Assembly: GCF_014197855.1 (NCBI RefSeq)
Contig: NZ_JACIGJ010000019.1
Location: forward strand, 1 to 54,664
From: Roseospira marina
Lineage (GTDB): Bacteria > Pseudomonadota > Alphaproteobacteria > Rhodospirillales > Rhodospirillaceae
Length of the DNA: 54,664 bases
Direction: 5' to 3'
The notes under the pieces: model-generated
The model's input: only the letters and a program-made list of their open reading frames with translations
What the model was told of the DNA's origin: nothing
Database searches by the model: none
Program-made: the position numbers and the translations under genes
In this document: positions 1 to 8,131 of the stretch, one piece after another
Layout: every line of letters starts with the position of its first letter
Numbering within the stretch: position 1 is the stretch's first letter

Positions 1-876
1 ACATGGAGCCTCCCGCTTAATCCAAGGGAGTCCCCTACAGAATCCATTTCAAGCCCGACCGCTACCCCGATTTCTCAAATGCGATTCCCCTGCAAGAGAT
101 GGAGAGGTATGGAATTGCGACGATGGATTGTTGGCGGCGCCACCAACCAAGGCAATGACTTCCGCTCAGGGGAGTCCTGACACAGCAGCATGCCAGAAAC
201 GGTCACGGCACGTGTCGGCACTGGATGGATAACGGGCTGATGTCGCTCCTGGATTGACATGAAGCGGGGCTCTCTGCCCTTTTGGGGTGGTCGGTGTGAA
301 CAGAGACGGCGTCGGATGAAGTGTTATTGCCTTTGCCGACGCCCTCCCTTTTATCTTATAAATTTCAATTCCTTAAATGCAATCTGCTCACAGAGAAGGG
401 AGGGTGCTCCTAAAAAAACGACGTGCAGGCAATGGGGTAAGCGACATCGTAGGCTTTCTTTTATATTGCCTTCTTTCCAGATGCATTTCCCAGTATGCTC
501 ATTCACGCTCATTTACGCTCTCCTGTGCTACCCTATCTCCAAATTCAAACCATGACTTTTGGTTATGATTGTGAAATTTGCAATGGCGAGCAGATTCGCC
601 CGCGACCAAGCGGCGAATGTGGTCCAGGCCTCGCCCCCGCCGGAAACTGCCCAGCGTCGTCGCCGGTCAACAGCGGGCCCCCATGCCCATTGACCCCATC
701 TTGTTTATCCCTCTGTTCGACCGGACCCACGGTCATCCCTCCGTTCCGACCTGCCAGCCGAAACGCCGTCGGTCGCTGGCTCGGTCAAGGTGGGCCGAAG
801 GTCTCCGCGCGGAGCGCGGCGTGTCCTTGACCGGGCCGAGACCGATGGCCCCCTGGCAAGGGGCGGGCGGAGGGGT
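1..876. other. Gene-poor leading region with an AT-richer block
   Basis: No reading frame here encodes a protein I recognise. Short open frames exist on both strands but lack convincing ribosome sites and family motifs. About 340-590 is visibly richer in A and T than the rest of the window, with runs such as tttatcttataaattt, while 600-876 returns to high GC. The block lies just upstream of a decayed integrase, so it may be leftover mobile DNA. That is an inference; nothing in the sequence identifies the element. Confidence 0.5.
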
Positions 877-1218
877 TCATGGCTCCAACCTGTTGGCGAT
901 GTCCTCTGCCACCCTGTTGGCCGCGCGGCGTTGCGCCGCGTCGATGTGCACATAGCCTTGCGTGATCCCGCGCGCCGCGCGACCGAGCAGCGCGCCGATG
1001 GTGAGGTCGGAGAACCCCAGGTCGCCGGCCACGCTGGCGAAGGTATGGGGAAGCATATGCGGCGTGACGTCAATCAGGCCGGCCACGGCGCGCAGCCGCC
1101 GAAGCGTGTCCGGCGCCGCGGTGAACGGGCCGTCGCCCTGATCGGCCGGGAACAAGAAGGGCGACCCGCCGGGAACGGGTAAGGTTGTCAACAGGTCCAG
1201 GGCACTGCGCCCGTTTGA
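877..1218 (-). pseudogene. Tyrosine recombinase (phage-type integrase), C-terminal remnant
   Basis: The last roughly 110 codons of this minus-strand frame match the C-terminal catalytic half of an XerC/phage integrase. They run from SALDLLTTLP through PFLFP, HMLPHTFAS, a DLGFSDLTIGALLG helix and GYVHID. Active members read HxLR-H/RT, then LGH, then Y. Here the catalytic Arg of HxLR is Pro (HMLP) and the second His of LGHA is Arg (LGRA), while the Tyr of YVH is still present. The N-terminal and core-binding domains and the first catalytic Arg are absent upstream; the open frame continues to 1452 without recognisable homology. I read this as an inactive fragment of an old mobile element. A divergent active recombinase is unlikely with two catalytic residues lost. 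Confidence 0.75.
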
Positions 1219-1242
1219 CCTCCCGCACAGGTTCATAGTCAC

Positions 1243-1261
1243 GAGGCTGAGCCTCAGCCTC
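1243..1261. repeat. Near-perfect 19-bp palindrome
   Basis: GAGGCTGAG and CTCAGCCTC face each other across one base, between the integrase remnant and the nitrilase-like gene. With a one-base centre it cannot form a good RNA hairpin, so a protein-binding site or an element end is more likely than a terminator. No second copy was noticed in the window. Confidence 0.5.
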
Positions 1262-1502
1262 AACCTCGGTGAACGGGGCGCGACCGTCGGTCTCCGGACC
1301 CGGCGCTCCGGTGACGGGGCCCGCCCGACCGTGCCTGCACAGAACCGGTGCCCCTTTTTGCGAAAAGCGCTATAGACCGGGCGGACTCCGGCACGGGGCG
1401 CGCGCAAAATCGGGATGCGGGTCCGCACAAGAACGCCGGTGTCCACGCTCATGCAAGGCGGTCGGCAGCCTCGTCACTCACCCCTGCCAGGAAAGAGAAC
1501 CC

Positions 1503-2570
1503 ATGATCGAGCCGTATAACGCCGTTGGCCTTATTCCCTCATTCTGGGGCATTCGGACGCGCGAGGACATTCAGAAAAATATCGATCATTTGAGGGGGCT
1601 GACCCACGGGGCCTTTTGGCTGTCCAATCTGGACATCCCGGTCCGGCTCATCGCGATTCCCGAAGGTGCGTTGATGGGGTTCAACGACGAGGTCCTTGAT
1701 GTTGATCACGCGGACTTCGCCAGGACCTGCTGCATCGACATTCCCGGCCCGGAAACCGACGCCCTTGGCGACATCGCCAAGGAGTGGAACGTGTACATCA
1801 TGGCTCAGGCCAAGGCACGCCATCCGGACTGGAAGGATCTCTTCTTCAACGTGGGCTTCGTCATCGATCCCGACGGTGCGGTCATCCTGAAGCACTACAA
1901 GATCAACGCCTTGCTGCCCGTGGAGCGGTCGGTCTCCCCCCACGATCTGTTCGACTGGTGGATTGAGAAGTACGGTCGCACCCTGGATGCCTTCTGGCCG
2001 GTCGCCGACACGAAAATCGGTCGGCTCGGCGTGATGATGGCGATGGAGGGGAGCTACCCGGAGAATGGTAGAGGCCTGGCGATGAACGGCGCCGAAGTCG
2101 TGTACCGGGCGTCCTTGCCGGCCCCCTTCACCGGCAATGACTTCTTTGAAATCACCAACCGGGCCCGTGCGCTGGAAAACAACATGTACGTCGTGGCGCC
2201 GAACATCGGGAGTTATCACCTCCATCCGGAGGACACGGTGGGCGTCGATGCCGGTGGGGGGTGCTCCATGATCGTGGATTACCGCGGCCGGATCGTCGGC
2301 AAGCAACTCGACACCAACGGATCCACGTTCGTATCCGGGGTCATCGATATCGAAGCCCTGCGCCACCATCGGTCCAGTGCCCAGGTCACCAACTGGCTGA
2401 AGGACGTGCGTTCGGAACTGGCGCAGATCGTCTATGAAACGCCTGTTTATCCCAAGAATCTGTACATCGATAAACTTCCGGGGAAGCACGCCGACTACAA
2501 GAAAGAGGTAATTGACCGGCAGGTGAATCTGATGCTGGAGCGGGACATCTGGAAAAAGCCGGCCAAATGA
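1503..2570 (+). CDS. Nitrilase-superfamily (aliphatic amidase-like) protein lacking the catalytic Cys
   Basis: A 355-residue carbon-nitrogen hydrolase-fold protein. Enzymes of this superfamily cleave amides or nitriles with a Glu-Lys-Cys triad. The Glu (IPEGALMGF, E54), the Lys (LKHYKI, K133) and the second Glu (LLPVE, E141) are visible. Where AmiE-type amidases read IICDDGNYPE, this protein reads MMAMEGSYPE, so the nucleophile position is Ala180. The downstream region (AMNGAEVVYRAS, ARALENNMYVVAPN) is well conserved, so this is not obvious decay. It may be a non-hydrolytic homologue or use different chemistry. The ATG at 1503 follows AGGAAAGAG at 1489-1497. The frame is open upstream to 1269, but that part shows no family similarity. 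It stands alone, with an integrase remnant upstream and convergent pheT downstream. Confidence 0.85.
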   Translation: MIEPYNAVGLIPSFWGIRTREDIQKNIDHLRGLTHGAFWLSNLDIPVRLIAIPEGALMGFNDEVLDVDHADFARTCCIDIPGPETDALGDIAKEWNVYIMAQAKARHPDWKDLFFNVGFVIDPDGAVILKHYKINALLPVERSVSPHDLFDWWIEKYGRTLDAFWPVADTKIGRLGVMMAMEGSYPENGRGLAMNGAEVVYRASLPAPFTGNDFFEITNRARALENNMYVVAPNIGSYHLHPEDTVGVDAGGGCSMIVDYRGRIVGKQLDTNGSTFVSGVIDIEALRHHRSSAQVTNWLKDVRSELAQIVYETPVYPKNLYIDKLPGKHADYKKEVIDRQVNLMLERDIWKKPAK

Positions 2571-2596
2571 TCGTCTGATTGTCCGTGATGTCACCA

Positions 2597-2631
2597 GGTA
2601 TACCGCCCGTCCCCACTGTCGGGCGTATACC
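2597..2631 (+). terminator. Hairpin after the nitrilase-like gene
   Basis: GGTATACCGCCCG pairs with CGGGCGTATACC, leaving one bulged C and a ten-base loop, 26 bases after the stop codon. There is no T-run afterwards, so it may be a weak or factor-assisted terminator. Confidence 0.5.
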
Positions 2632-2752
2632 ATCATATCATAGTCATAGACCGGTCGCCGACCGGGACGGGGGAGTGTTCAACGACAGCGCGCCCGCCCC
2701 CGCGTCGGTTCCAGTCAGGCCCGGAACGGATGGGGAGGTGCCGTCGAGCGGG

Positions 2753-2786
2753 GGCCATCGGACGCCGTTCGTGGGGTCCGATGGCC
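2753..2786 (-). terminator. Hairpin downstream of pheT
   Basis: GGCCATCGGAC (2753-2763) is perfectly complementary to GTCCGATGGCC (2776-2786) across a twelve-base loop, just past the end of pheT. It lacks a U-tract in the pheT direction, so intrinsic termination is plausible but not certain. Confidence 0.5.
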
Positions 2787-2800
2787 TGTCGTCCGGTTCC

Positions 2801-5212
2801 TTACGCCCGCAGTTCGCCGCCCGTGGCCTTGACCACCGCTGCGACGATCTTCTTCGTGACCGCCTCGATGTCCTCGTCGGTCAGGGTCCGTTCGGTCGGT
2901 TGCAGGGTCACGCACAGGGCGACGGACGTTTTGCCCGGCTCCAGGCGTTCGCCCTGGTAGACGTCGAACACCGCGACATCGGCGATCAGCGCCTTGTCCG
3001 CGCCCTTGGCGGCGCGCACCAGTGTTTCGGCTGACACGTCCGCGTTGACGAGGAACGCGAAGTCGCGCTCGACCGGCTGGAACGGGCTAGCGTTCAGCAG
3101 CGGCCGGGCTTTGGTCGGCTTCGCCTTCGGCTCCGGCACCGCTTCCAGGAACACCTCGAACGCGGCCACCGGGCCTTTGACGTCCAGCGTCTTCAGCACG
3201 CCCGGGTGCAACTCCCCGAACCGCGCCAGCACCTTCGGCCCCAGCTTGAGGGTACCAGAGCGGCCGGGGTGGTACCACGCGGGCGCCTCGGCGACGGTCT
3301 GCAGATTGCCGACCGGCGCGCCCGCCGCCGTCAGCGCCGCCAGGGCGTCGGCCTTGGCGTCATAGGCGTCGACCGTGCGGGGGTGGGTGTCCCAATGGCG
3401 TGGGCCGCTCTGGCCGACACGCACCCCGGCGGCGACCATCTGCTGTTCACCCGGTTCGCCGCCGTGGAACTGCGGACCGACCTCGAACAGCGCCGCGTTG
3501 GGCACACCCCGGTCGGCGTTGCGCTGCGCGGCGGTGGCGAGGTTGGGCAGGATCGACGGGCGCATGGCGTCCAGATCGCTGCTGATCGGGTTGGCGAGGT
3601 CCAGGGCGGGCAGGCCGCCGCCGAACGCCTCGGCGTGCGCCTTCGGCTGGAACGACCACGTCACGCTCTCCGACAACCCCCGCGCGGCGAGGGCGCGCCG
3701 GGCCGCCACGCGGCGCACCTGGGCGCCGGTGAGGACCGGGGTCGGCATCGGGTCGCGCGGCAGCGAGATCCGGGGGATGCGGTTGAATCCGTGGATGCGC
3801 GCCACTTCCTCGACGAGGTCATGCTCGTCCGAGATGTCGGGGCGCCAGGACGGGCGCAGGACGGTGAGCACGCCGTAGGCGTCCTCGGCCAGGACCTCGC
3901 AGCCCAGGGCCTCCAGAATGCGGCGGCACTGGGCGGTGTCGAGGCGCAGCCCGCACAGGCGCAGCACCTGCAGCGGATCAAGCGAGATTTCCGTCCGCCA
4001 CGCCGGCGGCGCGCCCGCAACCACGAGGTGGGAGGCCTCGCCGCCGCACCAGTCCAGGATCAGGCGGGTGGCGGCCTCGGTGCCGGGGATGGCGCTTTCC
4101 GGGTCCACGCCCCGGTCGAAGCGGTAGCGAGCATCGCTGTCGATCCCAAGTCGGCGACCTGTTGCGGCAATGCGGCGGGGATCGAACAGGGCCGATTCCA
4201 GGACCACGTTCACGGTCTCCGCCGTGCAGCCCGTATCGCGCCCGCCCATGATCCCGCCGATGCCCTGCGGTCCGGCGTCGTCACAGATCGCGACGTCCTC
4301 CGCCGACAGCGTGTAGTCCTTGTCGTCCAGGGCGGCGATGGTCGCGCCGGCCGTGGCGAGACGGGGCTGGATGTCGCCCGTCAGCTTGTCGGCGTCAAAG
4401 ACGTGCAGCGGCCGCCCGTACTCGTAGGTGATGAGGTTGGTCACATCGACCAGGGCCGAGATCGGTCGCAGGCCGATGGCCGTCAGCCGGTCCTTGACCC
4501 ACTGCGGGCTCTCGCCGTTCTTCACCCCCCGGATGTAACGGGCCACGTACTGGGGGCAGGCGTCGCGGTCGGCCTCGTCGGGGCCAAGCGTGACCCGCAC
4601 CGGGCTGTCGAAGGTGCCCGGCACCGGCTCGATCGTCAGCGGCTTCAGCGTGCCCAGCCCCGATGCGGCCAGATCCCGGGCCACGCCGCGCACGCCCAGG
4701 CAGTCCGGACGGTTTGGCGTGATGGCGATGTCGATCATGGGATCGAGGGGCAGCACCTCGGTGATGCTGACGCCCAGCGGAGTGTCCGCCGGCAGCTCGA
4801 TGATGCCGCTGTGGTCGTCGCCCAGGCCAAGCTCCCGAGACGAACACATCATGCCACGGCTTTCGACGCCGCGGATCTTGCCCACCTTCAGGACCTGACC
4901 GCTTTCGGGAATCGTGGTGCCGGGGCGGGCCAGAACGACCTTGATGCCGGCGCGGGCGTTGGGCGCGCCGCAGATGATCTGAAGGTCGGCCTCACCCTCG
5001 GTGCCCGTGCGCACGGTGCACAGGCGCAGCTTGTCGGCGTCCGGGTGCTTCTCGGCGGTCAGCACCTCGGCCACCGTGAACGGCGCCAGCGTGCTGCGCA
5101 GGTCCGTCACCCCCTCGACCTCCAGACCGAGCATGGTCAGCCGGTCCGTGATCGCCTCCAGCGGCGCGTCGGTCTCCAGATGCTCCTTGAGCCAGGACAG
5201 CGTGAACTTCAT
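2801..5212 (-). CDS. pheT: Phenylalanyl-tRNA synthetase beta subunit
   Basis: An 803-residue beta chain of the cytoplasmic alpha2-beta2 enzyme that charges tRNA-Phe. It opens with [12 protein letters not shown], as usual for bacterial PheT. An EMAP/tRNA-binding OB domain follows at about 40-150 ([19 protein letters not shown]), then the B3/B4 editing region at about 200-400, a B5 domain, a catalytic-like fold and a C-terminal anticodon-binding domain (about 705-803, from the [12 protein letters not shown] segment to the C-terminus). Length and domain order are normal. Its ATG overlaps the pheS stop in an ATGA, indicating translational coupling and matched subunit synthesis. A hairpin follows at 2753-2786. 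No anomaly was seen. Confidence 0.98.
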   Translation of the reverse strand: MKFTLSWLKEHLETDAPLEAITDRLTMLGLEVEGVTDLRSTLAPFTVAEVLTAEKHPDADKLRLCTVRTGTEGEADLQIICGAPNARAGIKVVLARPGTTIPESGQVLKVGKIRGVESRGMMCSSRELGLGDDHSGIIELPADTPLGVSITEVLPLDPMIDIAITPNRPDCLGVRGVARDLAASGLGTLKPLTIEPVPGTFDSPVRVTLGPDEADRDACPQYVARYIRGVKNGESPQWVKDRLTAIGLRPISALVDVTNLITYEYGRPLHVFDADKLTGDIQPRLATAGATIAALDDKDYTLSAEDVAICDDAGPQGIGGIMGGRDTGCTAETVNVVLESALFDPRRIAATGRRLGIDSDARYRFDRGVDPESAIPGTEAATRLILDWCGGEASHLVVAGAPPAWRTEISLDPLQVLRLCGLRLDTAQCRRILEALGCEVLAEDAYGVLTVLRPSWRPDISDEHDLVEEVARIHGFNRIPRISLPRDPMPTPVLTGAQVRRVAARRALAARGLSESVTWSFQPKAHAEAFGGGLPALDLANPISSDLDAMRPSILPNLATAAQRNADRGVPNAALFEVGPQFHGGEPGEQQMVAAGVRVGQSGPRHWDTHPRTVDAYDAKADALAALTAAGAPVGNLQTVAEAPAWYHPGRSGTLKLGPKVLARFGELHPGVLKTLDVKGPVAAFEVFLEAVPEPKAKPTKARPLLNASPFQPVERDFAFLVNADVSAETLVRAAKGADKALIADVAVFDVYQGERLEPGKTSVALCVTLQPTERTLTDEDIEAVTKKIVAAVVKATGGELRA

Positions 5213-6285
5213 CGGCCGAGCCCTCCATGCAGCGTGGGCACGTCGAGCGCGCCGAATCCGTAATGGCGCAGCCAGCGCAGATCGGACTCGAAGAACGTCC
5301 GCAAGTCGGGAATGCCGTACTTCAGCATGGCGATGCGCTCCAGGCCCATGCCGAAGGCAAAGCCCTGGTACTCCGCCGGGTCCAGGCCGCAGGCGCGCAG
5401 CACGTTGGGATGCACCATGCCGCAGCCGAGGATCTCCAGCCAGTCGTCGCCCGCACCGATGCGCAGTTCGCCGCCCTTACGGGAGCAACCGATGTCTACC
5501 TCCGCCGACGGCTCGGTGAAGGGGAAGAACGACGGCCGGAAGCGCATCGGCACGTTGTCGACCTCGAAATACGCCTCGACGAACTCCTGCAGGCAGCCCT
5601 TCAGGTGGCCCATGTGCGTGGACTGGTCGATCACCAGCCCCTCGAACTGATGGAACATGGGCGTGTGCGTCATGTCGGAATCGCTGCGGTAGGTCCGACC
5701 CGGTGCCAGCACGCGCACCGGCGGCTTCTGGCCCAGCAGGGTGCGGATCTGAACCGGCGAGGTGTGCGTACGCAGGACGTGGCGGGTGCCGTCCGCGCGC
5801 TCCGGCAGGAAGAAGGTGTCATGCATCTCCCGCGCCGGATGATCGGGCGGGAAGTTCAGGGCCGTGAAATTGTGGAAGTCGTCCTCGATGTCCGGCCCCT
5901 CGGCGATCGCGAAGCCCATCTGAGCGAAGATCGCCACCACCTCGTCCCAGGTCTGGCTGATCGGATGGATCGAACCGGTCGACTCGGGCCGTACCGGCAG
6001 GGTGACGTCGATGCGCTCCCGTTCCAGCCGGGCGTCGAGGGCGGCGGCCTCCAGGGCCGCGCGCCGCTGGTCGATGGCCTCGGCCACGGCGGCCTTGACG
6101 CGGTTCATCTCCTGGCCGAACGCCTTGCGCTGCTCGGGGTCCATGCCGCCGAGCGCCTTCATCAGGGCGGTCACGCGGCCTTTCTTGCCGAGCGCGGATA
6201 CCCGCACCTCTTCGAGGGCCGCCGGGTCCGAGGCCGCCTCAACGGCGGACATCAACTCAGCGCGCAGTGTTTCCAGGTCTTCCAT
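5209..6285 (-). CDS. pheS: Phenylalanyl-tRNA synthetase alpha subunit
   Basis: A 358-residue class II synthetase subunit that forms phenylalanyl-adenylate and transfers Phe to tRNA-Phe. The N-terminal coiled coil (about 1-90) is followed by the catalytic core. Motif 2 includes [11 protein letters not shown] and [22 protein letters not shown]. Motif 3 is [17 protein letters not shown], and [19 protein letters not shown] lines the active site. I chose the ATG at 6285 ([11 protein letters not shown]). An in-frame ATG at 6297 is an alternative, and neither has a strong ribosome site. The open frame continues upstream to 6522 without family similarity. It lies downstream of rplT, separated by a strong hairpin, and its stop overlaps the pheT start. 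Confidence 0.96.
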   Translation of the reverse strand: MEDLETLRAELMSAVEAASDPAALEEVRVSALGKKGRVTALMKALGGMDPEQRKAFGQEMNRVKAAVAEAIDQRRAALEAAALDARLERERIDVTLPVRPESTGSIHPISQTWDEVVAIFAQMGFAIAEGPDIEDDFHNFTALNFPPDHPAREMHDTFFLPERADGTRHVLRTHTSPVQIRTLLGQKPPVRVLAPGRTYRSDSDMTHTPMFHQFEGLVIDQSTHMGHLKGCLQEFVEAYFEVDNVPMRFRPSFFPFTEPSAEVDIGCSRKGGELRIGAGDDWLEILGCGMVHPNVLRACGLDPAEYQGFAFGMGLERIAMLKYGIPDLRTFFESDLRWLRHYGFGALDVPTLHGGLGR

Positions 6286-6405
6286 GCACTCTTCCATAGA
6301 CGCGTCAGGGTTGGACGAACGGCAGCGTCGCATAACACCCGGGCGCGGGTAAGAAAAGATCACCCCGCGCCCGGCGCGGGTCCGCCATGCAAGGGGCGCA
6401 TGCAA

Positions 6406-6437
6406 ACGGCCGCCCGCCATCGCCGGCGGGCGGCCGT
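6406..6437 (-). terminator. Intrinsic terminator or attenuator between rplT and pheS
   Basis: A perfect 13-bp stem (6406-6418 with 6425-6437) has a six-base loop and is followed on the minus strand by TTTGC. It could end rplT transcripts or act as a partial terminator reducing pheST expression relative to the ribosomal genes. The short T-run argues for incomplete termination. Confidence 0.65.
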
Positions 6438-6466
6438 ATCGCAAACCGAACGGAGTCGGATGGGCG

Positions 6467-6823
6467 TCAGCCGCGGGCGGCGCGAGCCTGTTCGCACAGC
6501 GAGCCGAAGGCCTCCGGCTCATGCACGGCGAGATCGGCCAGAACCTTGCGGTCCAGATCGATGCCAGCCTTCTTCAGGCCGTCGATGAACACGCTGTAGG
6601 TCAGGCCGTGCAGGCGGGCACCGGCGTTGATGCGCTGAATCCAAAGGCCGCGGAAATCGCGCTTCTTCTGACGCCGATCACGATAGGCGTACTGAAGGCC
6701 CTTTTCGACCTTCTCGATCGCGATGCGGTAGTTGGTGGAATTGCGGCCGCGGTAACCCTTGGCCAGCTTGAGAATCTTCTTGTGACGGGCGTGGCTGGTC
6801 GTGCCGCCCTTGGCGCGAGACAT
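6467..6823 (-). CDS. rplT: 50S ribosomal protein L20
   Basis: A 118-residue protein with the L20 hallmarks [35 protein letters not shown] and [16 protein letters not shown]20 binds 23S rRNA early in 50S assembly and in some bacteria represses its own operon. Lys and Arg are concentrated in the N-terminal extension. The first residues, MSRAKGGTT, differ slightly from the common MARVKRG. It lies 49 bp downstream of rpmI, presumably co-transcribed, as in most bacteria. No infC is adjacent. Confidence 0.97.
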   Translation of the reverse strand: MSRAKGGTTSHARHKKILKLAKGYRGRNSTNYRIAIEKVEKGLQYAYRDRRQKKRDFRGLWIQRINAGARLHGLTYSVFIDGLKKAGIDLDRKVLADLAVHEPEAFGSLCEQARAARG

Positions 6824-6872
6824 GGTAGTTTACTCCTGACGGAAAACGGACCCCTGGGGAAACGGTGCGCGT

Positions 6873-7076
6873 TTAGCGCCCGTAGGGCAGAAAGTTGCGC
6901 TTGATGATGGTCGCGTCAGCGTCGCTCAGGATGAACGTGCCGCGCGCCTGGCGCTTCATCTTCTGCGGCTTGTTGCGCAGCATGTGGCGCTTGTAGGCCA
7001 CGTTGGCGCGCACCTTGCCGGTGCCGGTCAGGCGAAAACGCTTTTTCGCCGCGCTCTTGGATTTCATCTTGGGCAT
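6873..7076 (-). CDS. rpmI: 50S ribosomal protein L35
   Basis: A 67-residue, very basic protein beginning MPKMKSKSAAKKRFRLTGTGKV and containing HMLRNKP, both diagnostic of L35, a component of the large ribosomal subunit. It is the first gene of the rpmI-rplT-pheS-pheT block. AGGA lies about ten bases upstream of the ATG. The usual upstream partner infC is absent, a pattern often seen in alphaproteobacteria. Confidence 0.96.
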   Translation of the reverse strand: MPKMKSKSAAKKRFRLTGTGKVRANVAYKRHMLRNKPQKMKRQARGTFILSDADATIIKRNFLPYGR

Positions 7077-7480
7077 TTTCTATGGTCCTGTGCGTGGCCC
7101 GCGTTAGAGGCGCTGTCCGGTCCGGAAGACCGGAACGGCCGGCGGGCGGTCGGTTTCGGGTTGGGACGGTCGGGCATGCCCTGGCGTGCCCCCACTTGAA
7201 GCGGGTCACGGCACACCGCGCCACGCCATCCCTTGTTCGGAAAGCGAGCCGTTTACCGCATGGAGGGCCGGCTTGCAAGATGTTCCCTGCGTCGCGCGCG
7301 GCGAACGGGTGGCGGCAGGGGGCGCGATGGCCGCAGATGGCGCGTTCGGACACCGTGGGTCGGGGTGTCCCTGTCGGGCTTCCTTGTCGGTTCGCGTCAG
7401 ATTGTTATAGTAAGAGTCATCCTATCGAGTGCCGGACGCTCCCAGGTGGGGGCGGGTTTCGATTTTCGGGAGATCGCCCC
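7077..7480. promoter_or_regulatory. Divergent intergenic region between rpmI and the PilZ gene
   Basis: About 400 bp without a supported gene. It must hold the promoter of the minus-strand ribosomal/PheRS block and that of the plus-strand PilZ gene. A plausible promoter for the latter is annotated separately at 7384-7411. I see no clear minus-strand promoter and no L20 leader structure that could be drawn with confidence by eye. Confidence 0.5.
7384..7411 (+). promoter_or_regulatory. Candidate sigma-70 promoter for the PilZ gene
   Basis: TTGTCG (7384-7389) and TATAGT (7406-7411) are spaced by 16 bp, about 70 bp before the PilZ start. The -10 matches consensus at five of six positions. This is sequence inspection only. 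Confidence 0.4.
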
Positions 7481-7873
7481 ATGGCCTCTCCAGTACCTCA
7501 GGATATGGTGGATCGCGCGGGCGACGGGCGGCGCCGGGACCGCAGGGCGGTTCAACGCTACGCCGTGCCCCTATCCGGCCGTTGGATCGCGGACGGCCGG
7601 TGGGTTCATACGGTGATTGAGTCCATGTCGCATCGCGGCGCCGCCTTGTCCTGTTTGGTGTCCCTGCGCGTCGGGGAGGCAGGCATCCTGAAACTGGACG
7701 ATCTGGACGTTCCGATTCCCGGGGATGTCCGCTGGGCGCACGATGGCCTCGCGGGGGTTGCGTTCACGCTGGGCGAGATCGACTCGGAGCGCCTGCGAGA
7801 GCACATCGCGCGCCATGGCACGCGGGGCTGTCTTGAGCTTCCGCCCGGGGTCGTGCCCGCGTCCGGCGTCTAG
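7481..7873 (+). CDS. PilZ-domain protein, probable cyclic-di-GMP receptor
   Basis: A 130-residue cytoplasmic protein that is essentially one PilZ domain. The N-terminal RRRDRR...R segment fits the RxxxR motif that grips c-di-GMP. IESMSHRGAAL fits the (D/N)xSxxG motif with Glu in place of Asp. DVRWAHDGLAGVAFTL is the typical closing strand ending in G-x-x-F. PilZ proteins relay c-di-GMP levels to motility, exopolysaccharide or transcription outputs; the output here is unknown. GGGAG about seven bases before the ATG supports this start, and the longer open frame upstream is not coding. It precedes a large sensor kinase by 258 bp in the same direction. Confidence 0.8.
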   Translation: MASPVPQDMVDRAGDGRRRDRRAVQRYAVPLSGRWIADGRWVHTVIESMSHRGAALSCLVSLRVGEAGILKLDDLDVPIPGDVRWAHDGLAGVAFTLGEIDSERLREHIARHGTRGCLELPPGVVPASGV

Positions 7874-7987
7874 AGCCTATCCCGTGTGACCCGGATGGTC
7901 TGCAATAGTGTGTCGAGGCAGGATGTCCGCCGGGCCGTCCGGGAGTGCGCTATGATTGGGAACCCCGCTGTGATGCCGGGCACGCCG

Positions 7988-8020
7988 GCCGGGTGTGGGG
8001 CCGGGTGTGGGGCCGGGGGC
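7988..8020. repeat. Short GC-rich tandem repeat
   Basis: GCCGGGTGTGGG occurs twice in direct tandem (7988-7999, 8000-8011), followed by a partial third copy, in the gap before the hybrid kinase. Slippage during replication could vary the copy number. Confidence 0.6.
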
Positions 8021-8131
8021 GTGGCGCCCGCAGCCTTCTTTCCGCGAAACGGATCGGCGTCTGTGACGGCTTCGTCTTGCCATTCCGGTGCGCCACACGT
8101 CGGCGTAGTGTGATCGGTCCGGGGGGGTTCC

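Noticed and set aside
75-260. 61-codon minus-strand frame near the left end
   Set aside because: No ribosome site, no recognised motif and unremarkable codon use; treated as non-coding.
3206-5263. Long plus-strand open frame (685 codons) opposite pheT
   Set aside because: High-GC shadow of pheT: Gly/Arg/Ala/His-rich composition, no family motif, fully antisense to a certain gene.
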